A stretch of DNA of 64,000 nucleotides from Massilia aquatica (GCF_011682045.1 NZ_VVIW01000004.1:186001-250000), one strand, 5' to 3'; shown: positions 28,521 through 38,746, numbered from the stretch's first letter. Notes: generated by a model from the sequence alone, not told the origin. A program made the numbers and translations.

Positions 28521-28553
28521 AAAAAGGGCAGCCCGCTTGCGCCGCCGCCCTTT
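28521..28553 (-). terminator. Probable intrinsic terminator after cytochrome c4
   Basis: On the minus strand AAAGGGC (28553-28547) pairs with GCCCTTT (28529-28523). The stem extends imperfectly and is followed by more T (TTTTTGTT). It lies between the cytochrome c4 stop and the resB start. Confidence 0.55.
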
Positions 28554-28611
28554 CGACCTTCCCTGGCAAAACACGCACCGTGCGGCGCGCGCATTGTTGC
28601 TATCGTCTTGC

Positions 28612-29289
28612 TTACTTCAAGCCGGCGATGTAATCGGCGACGGCTTTCATTTCGTCGTCGGACATGCGCTTGGCCAAGGTGGTCATCTGCACGCTGTTCT
28701 TGCGCGCGCCGCCCTTGAAGGCTTGCAGCTGGCTGACCGTGTAGTCCTGGTGCTGGCCGGACAGGCGCGGGAATTGCGCCGGCATGCCGTTGCCGTTGGC
28801 GCCGTGGCAGCTGGCGCAGGCGGCCACGCCGGTGGCCGGAATGCCGCCGCGGTAGATTTGCTTGCCCAGCAGGACGGTATCCTTGTTCTTGGCCGCGCCC
28901 GGTTTCGCGGTTTGCGTGGCCAGATAGGCTGCGATGTTTTTACGCTCATCGTCCGAGAGCATCTTGGCGAAGCCCGTCATGACCGGATTGACCCGGTGCG
29001 GCGTTTTGAAATCCATCAATTGCTTGTTCGTGTAGGCTTCGAACTGGGCCGACAGCTTGGGATTGGCGGCGATGGTCGAATTGCCGGCCGCACCGTGGCA
29101 CGACACGCAGGCAGGCAAGCCGCGCGCGGCGTCGCCGTTGTCGTACAGGGTAGCGCCTTTAGCGGCGTCGGCCTTGGCTGGGGCGGGTGCATGCTCGGCA
29201 GCGGACACGAGGCCCGACACGGCAAAGGTAGCCACCAGCAAGGATTTCACAAACGCCGCTCCGGCGGCCGGTAAAAACGCACGATTCAT
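28612..29289 (-). CDS. Cytochrome c4, diheme
   Basis: 225 residues with a Sec signal peptide and two CXXCH heme sites (CVSCH and CASCH), each followed by GAAG/GANG, with distal methionines in phrases such as TGFAKMLSDDE. Two tandem class I cytochrome domains make this cytochrome c4, a periplasmic electron carrier to terminal oxidases. Its neighbours resB-ccsB perform heme attachment for exactly this kind of protein. Confidence 0.93.
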   Translation of the reverse strand: MNRAFLPAAGAAFVKSLLVATFAVSGLVSAAEHAPAPAKADAAKGATLYDNGDAARGLPACVSCHGAAGNSTIAANPKLSAQFEAYTNKQLMDFKTPHRVNPVMTGFAKMLSDDERKNIAAYLATQTAKPGAAKNKDTVLLGKQIYRGGIPATGVAACASCHGANGNGMPAQFPRLSGQHQDYTVSQLQAFKGGARKNSVQMTTLAKRMSDDEMKAVADYIAGLK

Positions 29290-29403
29290 TCAAACACCCT
29301 GAGACAAGTCGAAAATTGGTTTTGTTGAAAATTCCCGGTTAAACAGACCCCGGCAATTCGGTTCTAATGTAGTGCAAACGATCTTGTGTGCTCGCCATGG
29401 CTT

Positions 29404-29440
29404 TTGCGTGACAACAATTCGTAACCCCTTATTGTACAAT
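29404..29440 (+). promoter_or_regulatory. Possible engB promoter
   Basis: TACAAT at 29435-29440 matches five of six -10 positions. No good -35 stands at 17 bases; TTGCGT lies at 29404-29409 with too long a spacing (25). The region is AT-rich and lies between divergent genes, about 50 bases before the engB start. Confidence 0.35.
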
Positions 29441-29487
29441 AGCTTTCTCGCGTTATCGCCCCTCTTGTTGCATTTTCTGCCCATCCC

Positions 29488-30210
29488 ATGTCCAAACTCT
29501 GGCAAGCCCGCTTCTTTACGACCGTCAACCAACTGCGCGACCTGCCCAATACGCAGGCACCGGAAATCGCCTTCGCCGGGCGTTCCAACGCGGGAAAGTC
29601 GACCGCCATTAACATTCTGACAAATCAGAAAGGTCTCGCGTTCGCCTCCAAAACGCCGGGCCGCACCCAGCACATTAATTATTTTTCGATCGGTGGCGCG
29701 CACGTCGGGCAACACCGCAAGGATGCCACCATCGTCGAGGAAATCGAGGCGCTGCTGGTCGACTTGCCCGGCTACGGCTACGCCGAAGTGTCCGGTTCGG
29801 CCAAGCTGCACTGGCAAAAGTTGCTGGGCGACTACGTCCAGCGCCGCGAACAGCTGGCCGCCCTGGTGCTGATCATGGATTCGCGCCGTCCGTTCACCGA
29901 ACTGGACGTGCAGATGCTCGAATGGTTCGCCCCGACCGGCAAACCGATCCACTGCATCCTGACCAAGGCCGACAAGCTCAACCGCAACGAATCGACCAAT
30001 GCCCTGCGCCAGGCGCGCATGATGCTCGAAAGCTATGTCGACGAAGATGGCGAAGGCTTCCCCTTCACGGTGCAACTGTTCTCGGCGCTCAAGCGCGTCG
30101 GCATCGACGAAGCCAACGACAAGATCATCGACCTCTTGGGCCTGACCGCGATCGAGACCGATCCGGACACACCGCTGGTCGACCCGGTCGACAGCGACGA
30201 CGAGGCCTGA
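29488..30210 (+). CDS. engB: Ribosome biogenesis GTPase EngB (YihA/YsxC)
   Basis: 240 residues. GTPase motifs are GRSNAGKST (P-loop, about residue 31), the G2 threonine in [15 protein letters not shown] (G3), and TKADKL (G4). EngB assists late assembly of the 50S subunit. The C-terminus is acidic and longer than in E. coli. hemB follows 33 bases later on the same strand. Confidence 0.96.
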   Translation: MSKLWQARFFTTVNQLRDLPNTQAPEIAFAGRSNAGKSTAINILTNQKGLAFASKTPGRTQHINYFSIGGAHVGQHRKDATIVEEIEALLVDLPGYGYAEVSGSAKLHWQKLLGDYVQRREQLAALVLIMDSRRPFTELDVQMLEWFAPTGKPIHCILTKADKLNRNESTNALRQARMMLESYVDEDGEGFPFTVQLFSALKRVGIDEANDKIIDLLGLTAIETDPDTPLVDPVDSDDEA

Positions 30211-31254
<1,044 letters not shown>

Positions 31255-31258
31255 ATCG

Positions 31259-31306
31259 TTGCAAAACCGGCGGCCGGCGAACCGGGGACAGACCCCGGTT
31301 TTGCAA
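31259..31306. repeat. Inverted repeat with GGGGACAGACCCC core after hemB
   Basis: Outer arms TTGCAAAACCGG (31259-31270) and CCGGTTTTGCAA (31295-31306) are perfectly complementary, and an inner CCGGGG-ACAGA-CCCCGG palindrome overlaps the right side. It begins five bases after the hemB stop and lies between convergent genes, so it probably acts as a terminator. It shares the core of the 20711-20809 element. Confidence 0.75.
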
Positions 31307-31339
31307 GTTCATGCAGCATAGGAGTGACCAAAAATCGGG

Positions 31340-31357
31340 TTCTCGCCTGCGCGGGAA
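31340..31357. repeat. Short REP-like hairpin TTCTCGC-CTGC-GCGGGAA
   Basis: Seven-base arms with one mismatch and a four-base loop. An almost identical unit with perfect arms (loop TTGC) occurs at 53378-53395 in the rpsD-rpoA spacer. Intergenic, between hemB and the convergent membrane protein gene. Confidence 0.5.
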
Positions 31358-31376
31358 CGACGGTGTATGCTCGCAG

Positions 31377-32291
31377 TCAGCGCCCGCGCCGGTTTTCCGG
31401 AAACATTTCCTTCTGTAAGAAATCGGCCAGTTCCGCCGTATCCTCCACCCGCGCGCTCAGCTTCACCACGCGCTGCAGGCGGTGCGAATCCCATTCGAAG
31501 TCGCCGGTCTTTTCCTTGCGGATAATCTCGATCATCTTCTTGATCACGGCCGTCTCGAGATCGCGCTCGTTGCCGATCTCGACGGTGACTTCCTGCAGCC
31601 AGCGCCGCTTGAAGCTCGGATTCCAGCCGCGGAACTTGACGGTGGCCGTCATCGCATTCTTTTTCACTTCGAACACGCCGCCCGTATCGTTGCGGTCGTC
31701 GCCCATGCTGCGCCCGTTGGCCGCCGCGATATTCGCCTTGGCGATGCGCATGCCGCGCTCGGCCGCGCTTTCCTCGGCCGGCTGCTCGCTCTCGGTCTGC
31801 CCGCGCGCGCGCCGGCGCGCTTCGATCGCGGCCGCCATGTCCGTCTCGGGCGCCACTGCGGTCGGGCGCACCGGCTTGGGCGGCTCGGGAACGTCGGCTT
31901 CCTTTTGCGGTTTTTCATTCGGGATGGTGATGGTGTCCGGCAAACGCCGCACCCTGGCCACGGTCGGCGGCTTGGGCCGCGCCTGGGTGGTCGGCTTTTG
32001 TGTCGTCTTCGGCTGTTGCTTCGGCTGCACTTTCGGCACCGGCTTGTTCTCGGGCAGCGGCGTGACGTAGGTAATTTCCCCGCCCGAATTCGGCGGCGGC
32101 GCCTTTTTCTCTTCCTGCGGCTTTAACACCCACAGCAATACCAGCAGCACATGCAAGGCGACCGTGACGGCCACGCCGACCGAGTTGAAGCGCTTGACTT
32201 CGTAACTGGGCACCGCGACACCGGGCAAAGGCTGGCCGCAATGCTCGCAGTAGCCGCTGTTTTCGGTCGAATGGTGGGAATGGTCGCGCAA
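31377..32291 (-). CDS. TonB/TolA-like proline-rich membrane protein of unknown function
   Basis: 304 residues. The N-terminus carries a CEHC pair (Cys15, Cys18) on the cytoplasmic side, resembling half a zinc ribbon. One transmembrane helix follows (about 39-57), then a long Pro/Lys/Gln-rich stretch (about 58-140) such as PVPKVQPKQQPKTTQKP. A helical region and a C-terminal mixed domain (about 205-304) with VKFRGWNPSFKRRWLQEV complete it. The layout recalls TonB or TolA, which span the periplasm, but no TonB C-terminal signature is evident. Last gene of a minus-strand run after the FAD protein and RND pump. I do not recognise a named family. Confidence 0.7.
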   Translation of the reverse strand: MRDHSHHSTENSGYCEHCGQPLPGVAVPSYEVKRFNSVGVAVTVALHVLLVLLWVLKPQEEKKAPPPNSGGEITYVTPLPENKPVPKVQPKQQPKTTQKPTTQARPKPPTVARVRRLPDTITIPNEKPQKEADVPEPPKPVRPTAVAPETDMAAAIEARRRARGQTESEQPAEESAAERGMRIAKANIAAANGRSMGDDRNDTGGVFEVKKNAMTATVKFRGWNPSFKRRWLQEVTVEIGNERDLETAVIKKMIEIIRKEKTGDFEWDSHRLQRVVKLSARVEDTAELADFLQKEMFPENRRGR

Positions 32292-32466
32292 AATGTAAAC
32301 AACTTTCCAGGGGACGGCGCCAGCAAAAAGGGGCTCAGGAGCCGAAGTCTAACCGTTTTGTGGTTTTTGCGCATTGGCAAGCTCACCCTGTGCAGCTTAC
32401 AAGATGAGTGTCTTGATGGTTGTTACTATATGTATCAGCGCTGCAACAATAGGGCCGCCCCCGGCC

Positions 32467-34374
32467 TCAGGTGGTAACCCGCTCGGCGCGGGCAAACACG
32501 CGCGGACGCACCTGGCGCCGGGCACTGTCGCGTTCGGCCAGTTGCGCGAACAGCTCGCGCACGCAGCGTTCGGCGTCGAGCACCTGGCGCGAATGCATGT
32601 GCGGGCGCGGCAAGGCGTGCGTGTAGTAATGCGGCCCTTCCACCAGGAAGCCGAGCGCCCACAGGTTGGCCACCGGACGCGCCGCGCTGTCGAGCGGATG
32701 GTTGGCCTGGTCGATGTCCACCCCGCCCGGATGGAAGGTGCCATTGTAATAAGGGCGGATGGTGCCGCGCTTGAGCAGGTTGCGGATCAAGGGGCTGTCA
32801 TCGGTCTCGGGCGAGAACACATCGAGCCGCGCCACGATCAGCGCGTCCACATGCTGGATCGCCGCGCCCGAGGCAAAGCGCGTGTGCAGGGCGAACTGGG
32901 AGCGGTCTTCGTCGATGCGCACGGCCGCGTTGGGACCGGCGGCCACGCTCAGCACCCCGGCTTCGAGCAGCGCCAGCAATTGTTCGTTACGCTGGCTCGG
33001 CGGGCCGAAGGTGACCCGGTTGATCGCCGGATTGTAGACGCTGAGGAACTTGCGGTGCGAGGCGGCGGTCAGGCCGCCATGCTCGATCATGTCTTGCAGC
33101 ACGGTACGGGCGTCGCGCAGCACATCGGCGGCGGCCTTGATCGGGCTGCCCAGGTTGCCCCGGCGCGCTTCCGACAGGTCGTCGGCGATCATGCAGGTGA
33201 AAAAGGTGGCGAAGTCTTCCGCCGTGGCAAAGTGGCGCCCCTGCAAGGGGAACAGCATGGCGTCGATGGCCCCACGTTCCTCGGCGCCGAGCTCGTAGTT
33301 CAAGGGGTCAAGCAGCGGCGCGCCCTTCGCTTCGGCCAGCGCGCAGCGCCAGGCATAGCCCATTTCCTTTGTCAGCAGCGGCAGCAGTTCGCGGTCGAAG
33401 TCGAGCTGGGGGCTGCCGCGCTCGCGCTGGGCTTGCTGGCGCAGGACGCGCAGGGCGTCGCGCGTGAAAAAGCGCGTCTGGTGGCGTCCGTTCAAGCCTT
33501 TCTGGTTGATGCCGCGCGCCGCCGCCGGCAGGCATTTGCGCGAAAACAGCAGCAGCTTTGGCTCGCGCCCCGAGGCAATGTAGCGCAGGCCGCTGCCGGA
33601 CGGCTCGAAATGCCCGCCCCGGCCCACCGTCAGTTGCGAGACCACGTCGTGCGCGGTCAGGCCCAGCCCTTCGATGGCGACCCGGGCGTCGCTGGCGATG
33701 CCGACCAGCTTGTCGAGCGGATACACATGGCGGATGAAGGACAGTTTGCCGTTGTAGCGCGCATGGTCCTGGGCAAACTTGTGGCACCAGGCTTCTTCGT
33801 CGGTCAGGTTATTGCGGCTGTGGCCAGTGGTCATGAAGACGAAATCGCTGTTCACTGAAAAACCGCTGTCGAGCTCCACCATGAAGCTGCTGTCGGGCAT
33901 CTGGAACATGTCGATGGCGCGGTGCCGCAGGTGGGTCAGGCTCACGGTCGGCGGCAGCGCCGCGCGGATGGTGTCGTAGGCCCACACCAGGTAGCGCCCC
34001 AGCAGGTAGCGCGGCAGGTAGTCGAGCGCGGTGATCGCGGCGCCCTCCTCGTCGCCTGGCTCGACCTGCACGAACTGGTCGCCGAAGCGGCGGTAGCCTT
34101 CGGCGTGGGCCCATTCGGTGAGCGAGGGCGTGGCGCACACGGGCGCGAGCTCGACCGCCTCGCGGAAGGGGAAGATCGTGACCTGGCTGGCCACGGTGTT
34201 GATCAACAGGTGCTGCGGCTGGCTTGGCGAATGCACGCCCGGACCGCACTCGCCCGGGTCGACCAGGTTCACTTGCAGCGGGGTGTTGTGGGCGCGCGCG
34301 AAGGCGGCGATGCGCTCGAGCAGGGACAGGCCGCGCGGGCCCATGCCGATAAGGGTGACGCTGTAACGTTTCAT
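32467..34374 (-). CDS. FAD/NAD(P)-binding protein, COG4529-like
   Basis: 635 residues. An N-terminal Rossmann dinucleotide site is GMGPRGLSLLERI, followed by VDPGECGPGVHSP and QHLLINTVASQ, typical of FAD-NAD(P)-binding proteins of the PF13454 type. A second motif, FVFMTTGHSRNN, follows near residue 180, and a conserved C-terminal FHPGGVDIDQANHPL precedes an HMHSR segment. The redox substrate is unknown. It lies 95 bases downstream of the RND permease on the same strand, suggesting it makes or modifies an exported compound, which is inference. An inverted repeat that can mask the ribosome site precedes it. Confidence 0.75.
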   Translation of the reverse strand: MKRYSVTLIGMGPRGLSLLERIAAFARAHNTPLQVNLVDPGECGPGVHSPSQPQHLLINTVASQVTIFPFREAVELAPVCATPSLTEWAHAEGYRRFGDQFVQVEPGDEEGAAITALDYLPRYLLGRYLVWAYDTIRAALPPTVSLTHLRHRAIDMFQMPDSSFMVELDSGFSVNSDFVFMTTGHSRNNLTDEEAWCHKFAQDHARYNGKLSFIRHVYPLDKLVGIASDARVAIEGLGLTAHDVVSQLTVGRGGHFEPSGSGLRYIASGREPKLLLFSRKCLPAAARGINQKGLNGRHQTRFFTRDALRVLRQQAQRERGSPQLDFDRELLPLLTKEMGYAWRCALAEAKGAPLLDPLNYELGAEERGAIDAMLFPLQGRHFATAEDFATFFTCMIADDLSEARRGNLGSPIKAAADVLRDARTVLQDMIEHGGLTAASHRKFLSVYNPAINRVTFGPPSQRNEQLLALLEAGVLSVAAGPNAAVRIDEDRSQFALHTRFASGAAIQHVDALIVARLDVFSPETDDSPLIRNLLKRGTIRPYYNGTFHPGGVDIDQANHPLDSAARPVANLWALGFLVEGPHYYTHALPRPHMHSRQVLDAERCVRELFAQLAERDSARRQVRPRVFARAERVTT

Positions 34375-34377
34375 GGT

Positions 34378-34424
34378 GACCGCCTGTCAATGAAGATGCA
34401 TGGCTTCCATGGTGGCAGGCGGTC
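34378..34424 (-). promoter_or_regulatory. Leader hairpin and mini-ORF before the FAD protein
   Basis: On the minus strand GACCGCCTG (34424-34416) is perfectly complementary to CAGGCGGTC (34386-34378). The downstream arm contains AGGCGG, the only Shine-Dalgarno-like sequence for the ATG at 34374. The 29-base loop consists of CCACC plus an open frame of seven codons (MEAMHLH, 34410-34387) whose TGA abuts the downstream arm. This resembles a translational attenuator, but the mini-ORF has no clear ribosome site of its own. Confidence 0.4.
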
Positions 34425-34469
34425 AAATCGTCGTGTTGTTTCCAGTCAATTAAATACCTTGTGGAAATA

Positions 34470-37400
34470 TCAGTGGGCTTTTTCGACATTGGCCAGCTGG
34501 TCGTCGGTCATCGGACCGCTGCCGCTGTACTTGTCGAGGAACAGGTAGATCACCGGGGTGATGTACAAGGTGATCACTTGCGAGAACAGCAAGCCGCCGA
34601 CCACGGCCAGGCCGAGCGGCTGGCGCAGTTCGGCGCCGGCGCCCAGGCCGAGCGCGATCGGCAGCGCGCCCATCAGCGCGGCCAGGGTGGTCATCAGGAT
34701 CGGGCGCAGGCGCAGTATGCAGGCTTCGCGGATCGCTTCGGCCGGACTGAGGCCCTCGTTGCGCTGCGCATGCAGGGCGAAGTCGATCATCATGATGGCG
34801 TTCTTTTTCACGATCCCGATCAGCATCAAAATACCGATAATGGCGATCATGGTCAGGTCCAGCCCGAAGATGCGCAGGGTCAGCAGCGCCCCCACGGCGG
34901 CCGAGGGCAGGCCCGCCAGGATGGTCAGCGGGTGGATGAAGCTCTCGTACAGCACGCCCAGCAGCACGTAGATCACGCCCAGCGCGGCCACAATCAGGAT
35001 GATCTGGCTCGACTGCGAATCCTGGAACACCGCGGCGTCGCCGCCGTATTTGGTGATGACCGAGGCCGGCAGCTTCATGTCCACGCCCATCTGGTCGATC
35101 TTGCCGGTGGCTACGCCCAGCGGCACGTCGGCCGGCAGGTTGAACGAGAGCGTGATCGCCTGCAGCTGGCCCTGGTGATTGACCGAGGTCGGGCCGACCG
35201 TGCGTTCCACCGTGGCAAAGCTCGACAACTGCACCAGCCGGCCGTCCTTGCTGCGCACCGAGACGCGCCCCAAGGCGTCTTCGGACTGGCGGTCGGCCAG
35301 TTCGGCTTCCAGGATCACGTTGTAGCTGGCGGCGGCCGAATAGATGGTCGAGACCTGGCGCTCGCCGAAGGCCGCGTACAGGGCGGTGCGCACGTCGGCG
35401 ATCTGCACGCCCATGGCGTTGGCCTTGTCGCGGTCGATTTTCAGGGTCGCCTGCAGGCCGCGGTTCTGCGAGTCGCTGGTCACATCGCGGAAAGCCGGGT
35501 CGGCGCGCATGCGCTCGAGGTATTTGTTGGCCCAGTCGCCCAGCGCGTCGGAGCTGACGCTTTGCAGGGTGTACTGGTAGCGGCTCTTGCTTGGCCGTCC
35601 GCCCAGCTGCAGGTTCTGGATCGGCGAGAGGAACACCGACACGCCGGCCACCTGGCGCGTGGCTTTGCGCAAGCGCTCGACCACCAGCGGCATCTTCACG
35701 CGCGCGTCGCGCGGCTTCAAGGCGATGAAACCGCGCCCGGTGTTGCCGCCGCCGGTAAACGAGGTCACATCCTGCACGCTCGGGTCGGCGCGGATCACGG
35801 CCACCACTTTCTCTTGCAGGATCAGCATGGCGTCGGTCGAGGTGTCTTCGGCCGCTTCGATGGTCATGCGCAGCTGGCCCAGGTCTTCCTCGGGGAAGAA
35901 GCCCTTGGGGATGGTGGTGTACAGGATGATGGTCAGGACAAAGGTGCCGACGGCCACCGCCAGCACGATGAAGCGGTGCGCCAGCGCCAGGTCGAGCGAT
36001 TTGGCGTAGCCGTCGCGCACGCGCGCGAAACCGGCTTCGAAGTGGCGTCCGATGAAGCTCTTCTCGCCGCCCTCTTCCCCGGAATGGGCCGGCAGCAGGC
36101 GGCTGGCCAGCATCGGCACGAGCGTGAGCGACACCAGCGCCGACACCAGCACCGACAGCCCGACCACCACCGCGAATTCGTGGAACAAGAGGCCGATCAC
36201 GCCCGGCATGAAGAAGATCGGGATGAACACGGCCACCAGCGAAATCGAAATCGAGACGATGGTAAAGCCCATTTCTCGCGAGCCGATCAGGGCGGCGTCG
36301 ACCGGTTTTTTGCCCATCTCGATGTGGCGCACGATATTTTCCAGCACCACGATGGCGTCATCGACCACCAGGCCCACGGCCAGGGTGATGCCGAGCAGGG
36401 ACACGTTATCCAGGCTGTAGCCGAAGGCGTACAGCAGCGACAGGGCGCCCAGCAGCGAAATCGGCATGGTCACGGCCGGGATGAAGGTGGCGGCGGCGCG
36501 GTGCAGGAACAAAAAGATCACCAGCACCACCAGCGCCACGGTACCGGCCAGGGTCAGGTTGACGTCGTGGATCGCTTCGCGGATCGACACCGAACGGTCG
36601 TTGACGAGGCTGATCTTGATCGAGGCGGGCAACTGCGCCTGGAAGCGCGGCAGCAGCTGGCGCACGGCGTCGACCACCTGCACCGTGTTGGCGTTGGGCT
36701 GGCGCTGCACCAGCAGCACGATCGAGCGCTCGCCGTTGTAGCTGCCGGCCGCCTTGACCGACTGGTAGCTGTCTTCGACCGAAGCCACGTCTTTCAGGCG
36801 CACCGGTTCGCCGTTGCGGGTGGCGACGATCAGGTCCGAAAACGCGGCCGCGTTCATCAGCTGCGCATTGCCCTGGATGGTCATGGTCTGGCTCGGGCCA
36901 TCGAGCACGCCCAGCGGCGCGTTGGAGTTGGCGGCGCGCAGCGCCAGCGCCAGTTCATCCATCGACAGGTTACGCGCGTTCATCAGGTCGGCCTTGGCGC
37001 GCACCCGCACCGCGAAGCGCTTCTGGCCATTGACGGTCACCTGGGCCACGCCGGGCAGGGTCGACAGGCTCGGGGCGACCAGGTTTTCGGCGTAGTCGTT
37101 CAGTTCCGACAGGTTCATCGAGGGCGAGGTCATGGCCATGAACAGCACCGGGGCGTCGGCCGGATTGACCTTGCGGTAGGACGGCAGTTCGGTCATCTCT
37201 TGCGGCAGCTGGCGCTGGGCGCCGAGCAGTGCCGCCTGCACATCGATGGCGGCCACGTTGACATCGATGCTGGGGTCGAATTCGAGGGTCAGCGAAGTCT
37301 GGCCCTGGGTGCTGGTGGAGGTGATCAGGTTGATGCCGGCGATCGTCGAGAACTGCTTCTCTAACGGCAGCGCGACCGAGGAGGCCATGGTTTCCGGGCT

Positions 37401-37562
37401 GGCGCCGGACAGGTTGGCCTGGACGTTGATGACCGGGGTGTTATAGCTGGGCAGCGCAGCGACCGGAATGGCCAGGTACGACAGCACGCCCACCAGAATC
37501 ATGCTCAGCGAGAGCAGTATCACCATCACGGGACGGCGGATGCACAGTTCGGACAAATTCAT
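34470..37562 (-). CDS. RND efflux transporter permease (HAE1 family, MdtC/MuxC-like)
   Basis: 1030 residues, the standard RND length, with 12 predicted transmembrane helices and two large periplasmic loops. Seen: N-terminal MNLSELCIRRPVMVILLSLS, the proton-relay region GLVVDDAIVVLENI (about residue 400) and GIVKKNAIMMIDFAL near residue 925. It exports drugs or metabolites with a periplasmic adaptor and an outer membrane channel; no channel gene is present here. Its ATG overlaps the adaptor stop (ATGA). Its start NLSELCIRRPV resembles the MdtB/MdtC subgroup, which often works as a pair, yet only one permease is encoded. Confidence 0.94.
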   Translation of the reverse strand: MNLSELCIRRPVMVILLSLSMILVGVLSYLAIPVAALPSYNTPVINVQANLSGASPETMASSVALPLEKQFSTIAGINLITSTSTQGQTSLTLEFDPSIDVNVAAIDVQAALLGAQRQLPQEMTELPSYRKVNPADAPVLFMAMTSPSMNLSELNDYAENLVAPSLSTLPGVAQVTVNGQKRFAVRVRAKADLMNARNLSMDELALALRAANSNAPLGVLDGPSQTMTIQGNAQLMNAAAFSDLIVATRNGEPVRLKDVASVEDSYQSVKAAGSYNGERSIVLLVQRQPNANTVQVVDAVRQLLPRFQAQLPASIKISLVNDRSVSIREAIHDVNLTLAGTVALVVLVIFLFLHRAAATFIPAVTMPISLLGALSLLYAFGYSLDNVSLLGITLAVGLVVDDAIVVLENIVRHIEMGKKPVDAALIGSREMGFTIVSISISLVAVFIPIFFMPGVIGLLFHEFAVVVGLSVLVSALVSLTLVPMLASRLLPAHSGEEGGEKSFIGRHFEAGFARVRDGYAKSLDLALAHRFIVLAVAVGTFVLTIILYTTIPKGFFPEEDLGQLRMTIEAAEDTSTDAMLILQEKVVAVIRADPSVQDVTSFTGGGNTGRGFIALKPRDARVKMPLVVERLRKATRQVAGVSVFLSPIQNLQLGGRPSKSRYQYTLQSVSSDALGDWANKYLERMRADPAFRDVTSDSQNRGLQATLKIDRDKANAMGVQIADVRTALYAAFGERQVSTIYSAAASYNVILEAELADRQSEDALGRVSVRSKDGRLVQLSSFATVERTVGPTSVNHQGQLQAITLSFNLPADVPLGVATGKIDQMGVDMKLPASVITKYGGDAAVFQDSQSSQIILIVAALGVIYVLLGVLYESFIHPLTILAGLPSAAVGALLTLRIFGLDLTMIAIIGILMLIGIVKKNAIMMIDFALHAQRNEGLSPAEAIREACILRLRPILMTTLAALMGALPIALGLGAGAELRQPLGLAVVGGLLFSQVITLYITPVIYLFLDKYSGSGPMTDDQLANVEKAH

Positions 37563-38746
37563 TGGGCCGCCACCGTGGTGGTGGGGGTGGCCGCGCCAGG
37601 TTTCGCCGCGGCGGCGTCGGCCAGCTTGACCTTCGCGCCCGGACGCAGGTTTTGCTTGCCCTCGGTGATGACTTTTTCGTCACCCTTCAGGCCCGAAACG
37701 GCCGCGTGCAGGCCGAATGCGTGCAGGCGCACGACCGGCATCTGCTGCGCGCTCTGGTCGGCGCCCATCACGTACACGAAGGTGCCGCGGGTATTGCTGA
37801 TGATGGCCGCCTGCGGAATGACCACCGCATTTTTCATCGTCTGCACCGTCACGCGCGCAGTGACGTACTGGCCTGGCCACAGGCTGGCATCCTTGTTGTC
37901 GAACAGGGCCTTGACCTTGATCGAGCCGGCCAGCGGGTCGACCGTGTTGTCGATGAAACTGAGCTTGCCGCTGACCGCCCTGGCGTTCGGGCCGGCCAGC
38001 GCGTCGACCGTGACCGCGCCGTTTTTCTGGGCCGCCAGCAGGTCGCCCAGCGCGCTTTCGGGCACATTGAAGGCGATGTTGATCGGGTCGAGCTGGGTGA
38101 TGGTGGTGAGCGAGGTGGCCAGCTGCACCAGGCTGCCCGGGAACACGTTGATGGCGCCGACCCGGCCCGCCATCGGCGCACGGATTGCGCTGTAGCTGGC
38201 GTTGACCTGCTCGGCCTGGAGCGCGGCCTGGCCGGCGCCGACCAGCGCGCGCGCCGCATCGAGCTGGCTTTTCAGGGTGTCGACCGCGCTCCGGGCGATG
38301 AACTTTTGCGCGAACAGTTCCTCGCTGCGCTTGTACTGGCGTTCCAGGTCGGCGGCGCTGGCGGCGTCGCGCGCCATCTGGGCGCGCGCCTTGTCGATAT
38401 TGGCGCGCTCGCTGCGGTCATCGAGCGAAAACATCAGCTCACCGGCCTTGACGAACTGGCCTTCCTTGATATGCACCTTGCGGATCGTGCTGGTCGTCTG
38501 CGGATGCAGGTCGACCGTACTAACCGGGGTCACGCTGGCATTGGCCTGCAGCACCACCGGCACATCCTGGCGCTGCGGCGCGATGACGTTGACGATGGCC
38601 GGCGGCTGGGCGCCGCCGTTGGGACCGGCTGTGCCCTTGCCGGCCTGCCCGGCGCCGGCGGCTTTGTCATCACGGCCCACATACCACACGCCCGCTCCGA
38701 TGAGGACGGCGAGGCCGGCGACGATGACGATGCTCTTCTTTTTCAT
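37559..38746 (-). CDS. RND efflux periplasmic adaptor subunit (MdtA-like)
   Basis: 395 residues. An N-terminal membrane anchor (about 5-25) is followed by the barrel-sandwich/lipoyl halves (VDLHPQTTSTIRKVHIKEGQ and SYSAIRAPMAGRVGAINV) flanking an alpha-helical hairpin, then a beta-barrel (TQLDPINIAFNVPES) and a C-terminal membrane-proximal domain. It links the permease to an outer membrane channel. Stop overlaps the permease start. It follows the sensor kinase by 88 bases. Confidence 0.94.
   Translation of the reverse strand: MKKKSIVIVAGLAVLIGAGVWYVGRDDKAAGAGQAGKGTAGPNGGAQPPAIVNVIAPQRQDVPVVLQANASVTPVSTVDLHPQTTSTIRKVHIKEGQFVKAGELMFSLDDRSERANIDKARAQMARDAASAADLERQYKRSEELFAQKFIARSAVDTLKSQLDAARALVGAGQAALQAEQVNASYSAIRAPMAGRVGAINVFPGSLVQLATSLTTITQLDPINIAFNVPESALGDLLAAQKNGAVTVDALAGPNARAVSGKLSFIDNTVDPLAGSIKVKALFDNKDASLWPGQYVTARVTVQTMKNAVVIPQAAIISNTRGTFVYVMGADQSAQQMPVVRLHAFGLHAAVSGLKGDEKVITEGKQNLRPGAKVKLADAAAAKPGAATPTTTVAAQ

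Noticed and set aside
29343-29353. ACAGACCCCGG resembling half of the GGGGTCAGACCCC element
   Set aside because: Only one arm is present and no partner arm lies nearby; likely chance or a decayed copy.
34461-37364. 967-codon open frame on the plus strand opposite the RND permease
   Set aside because: Its translation is an Arg/His/Gln-rich antisense shadow; the minus strand encodes a full-length RND permease with all motifs. Similar long shadows lie opposite the Ig lipoprotein (10744-12804) and resB (26410-28503).
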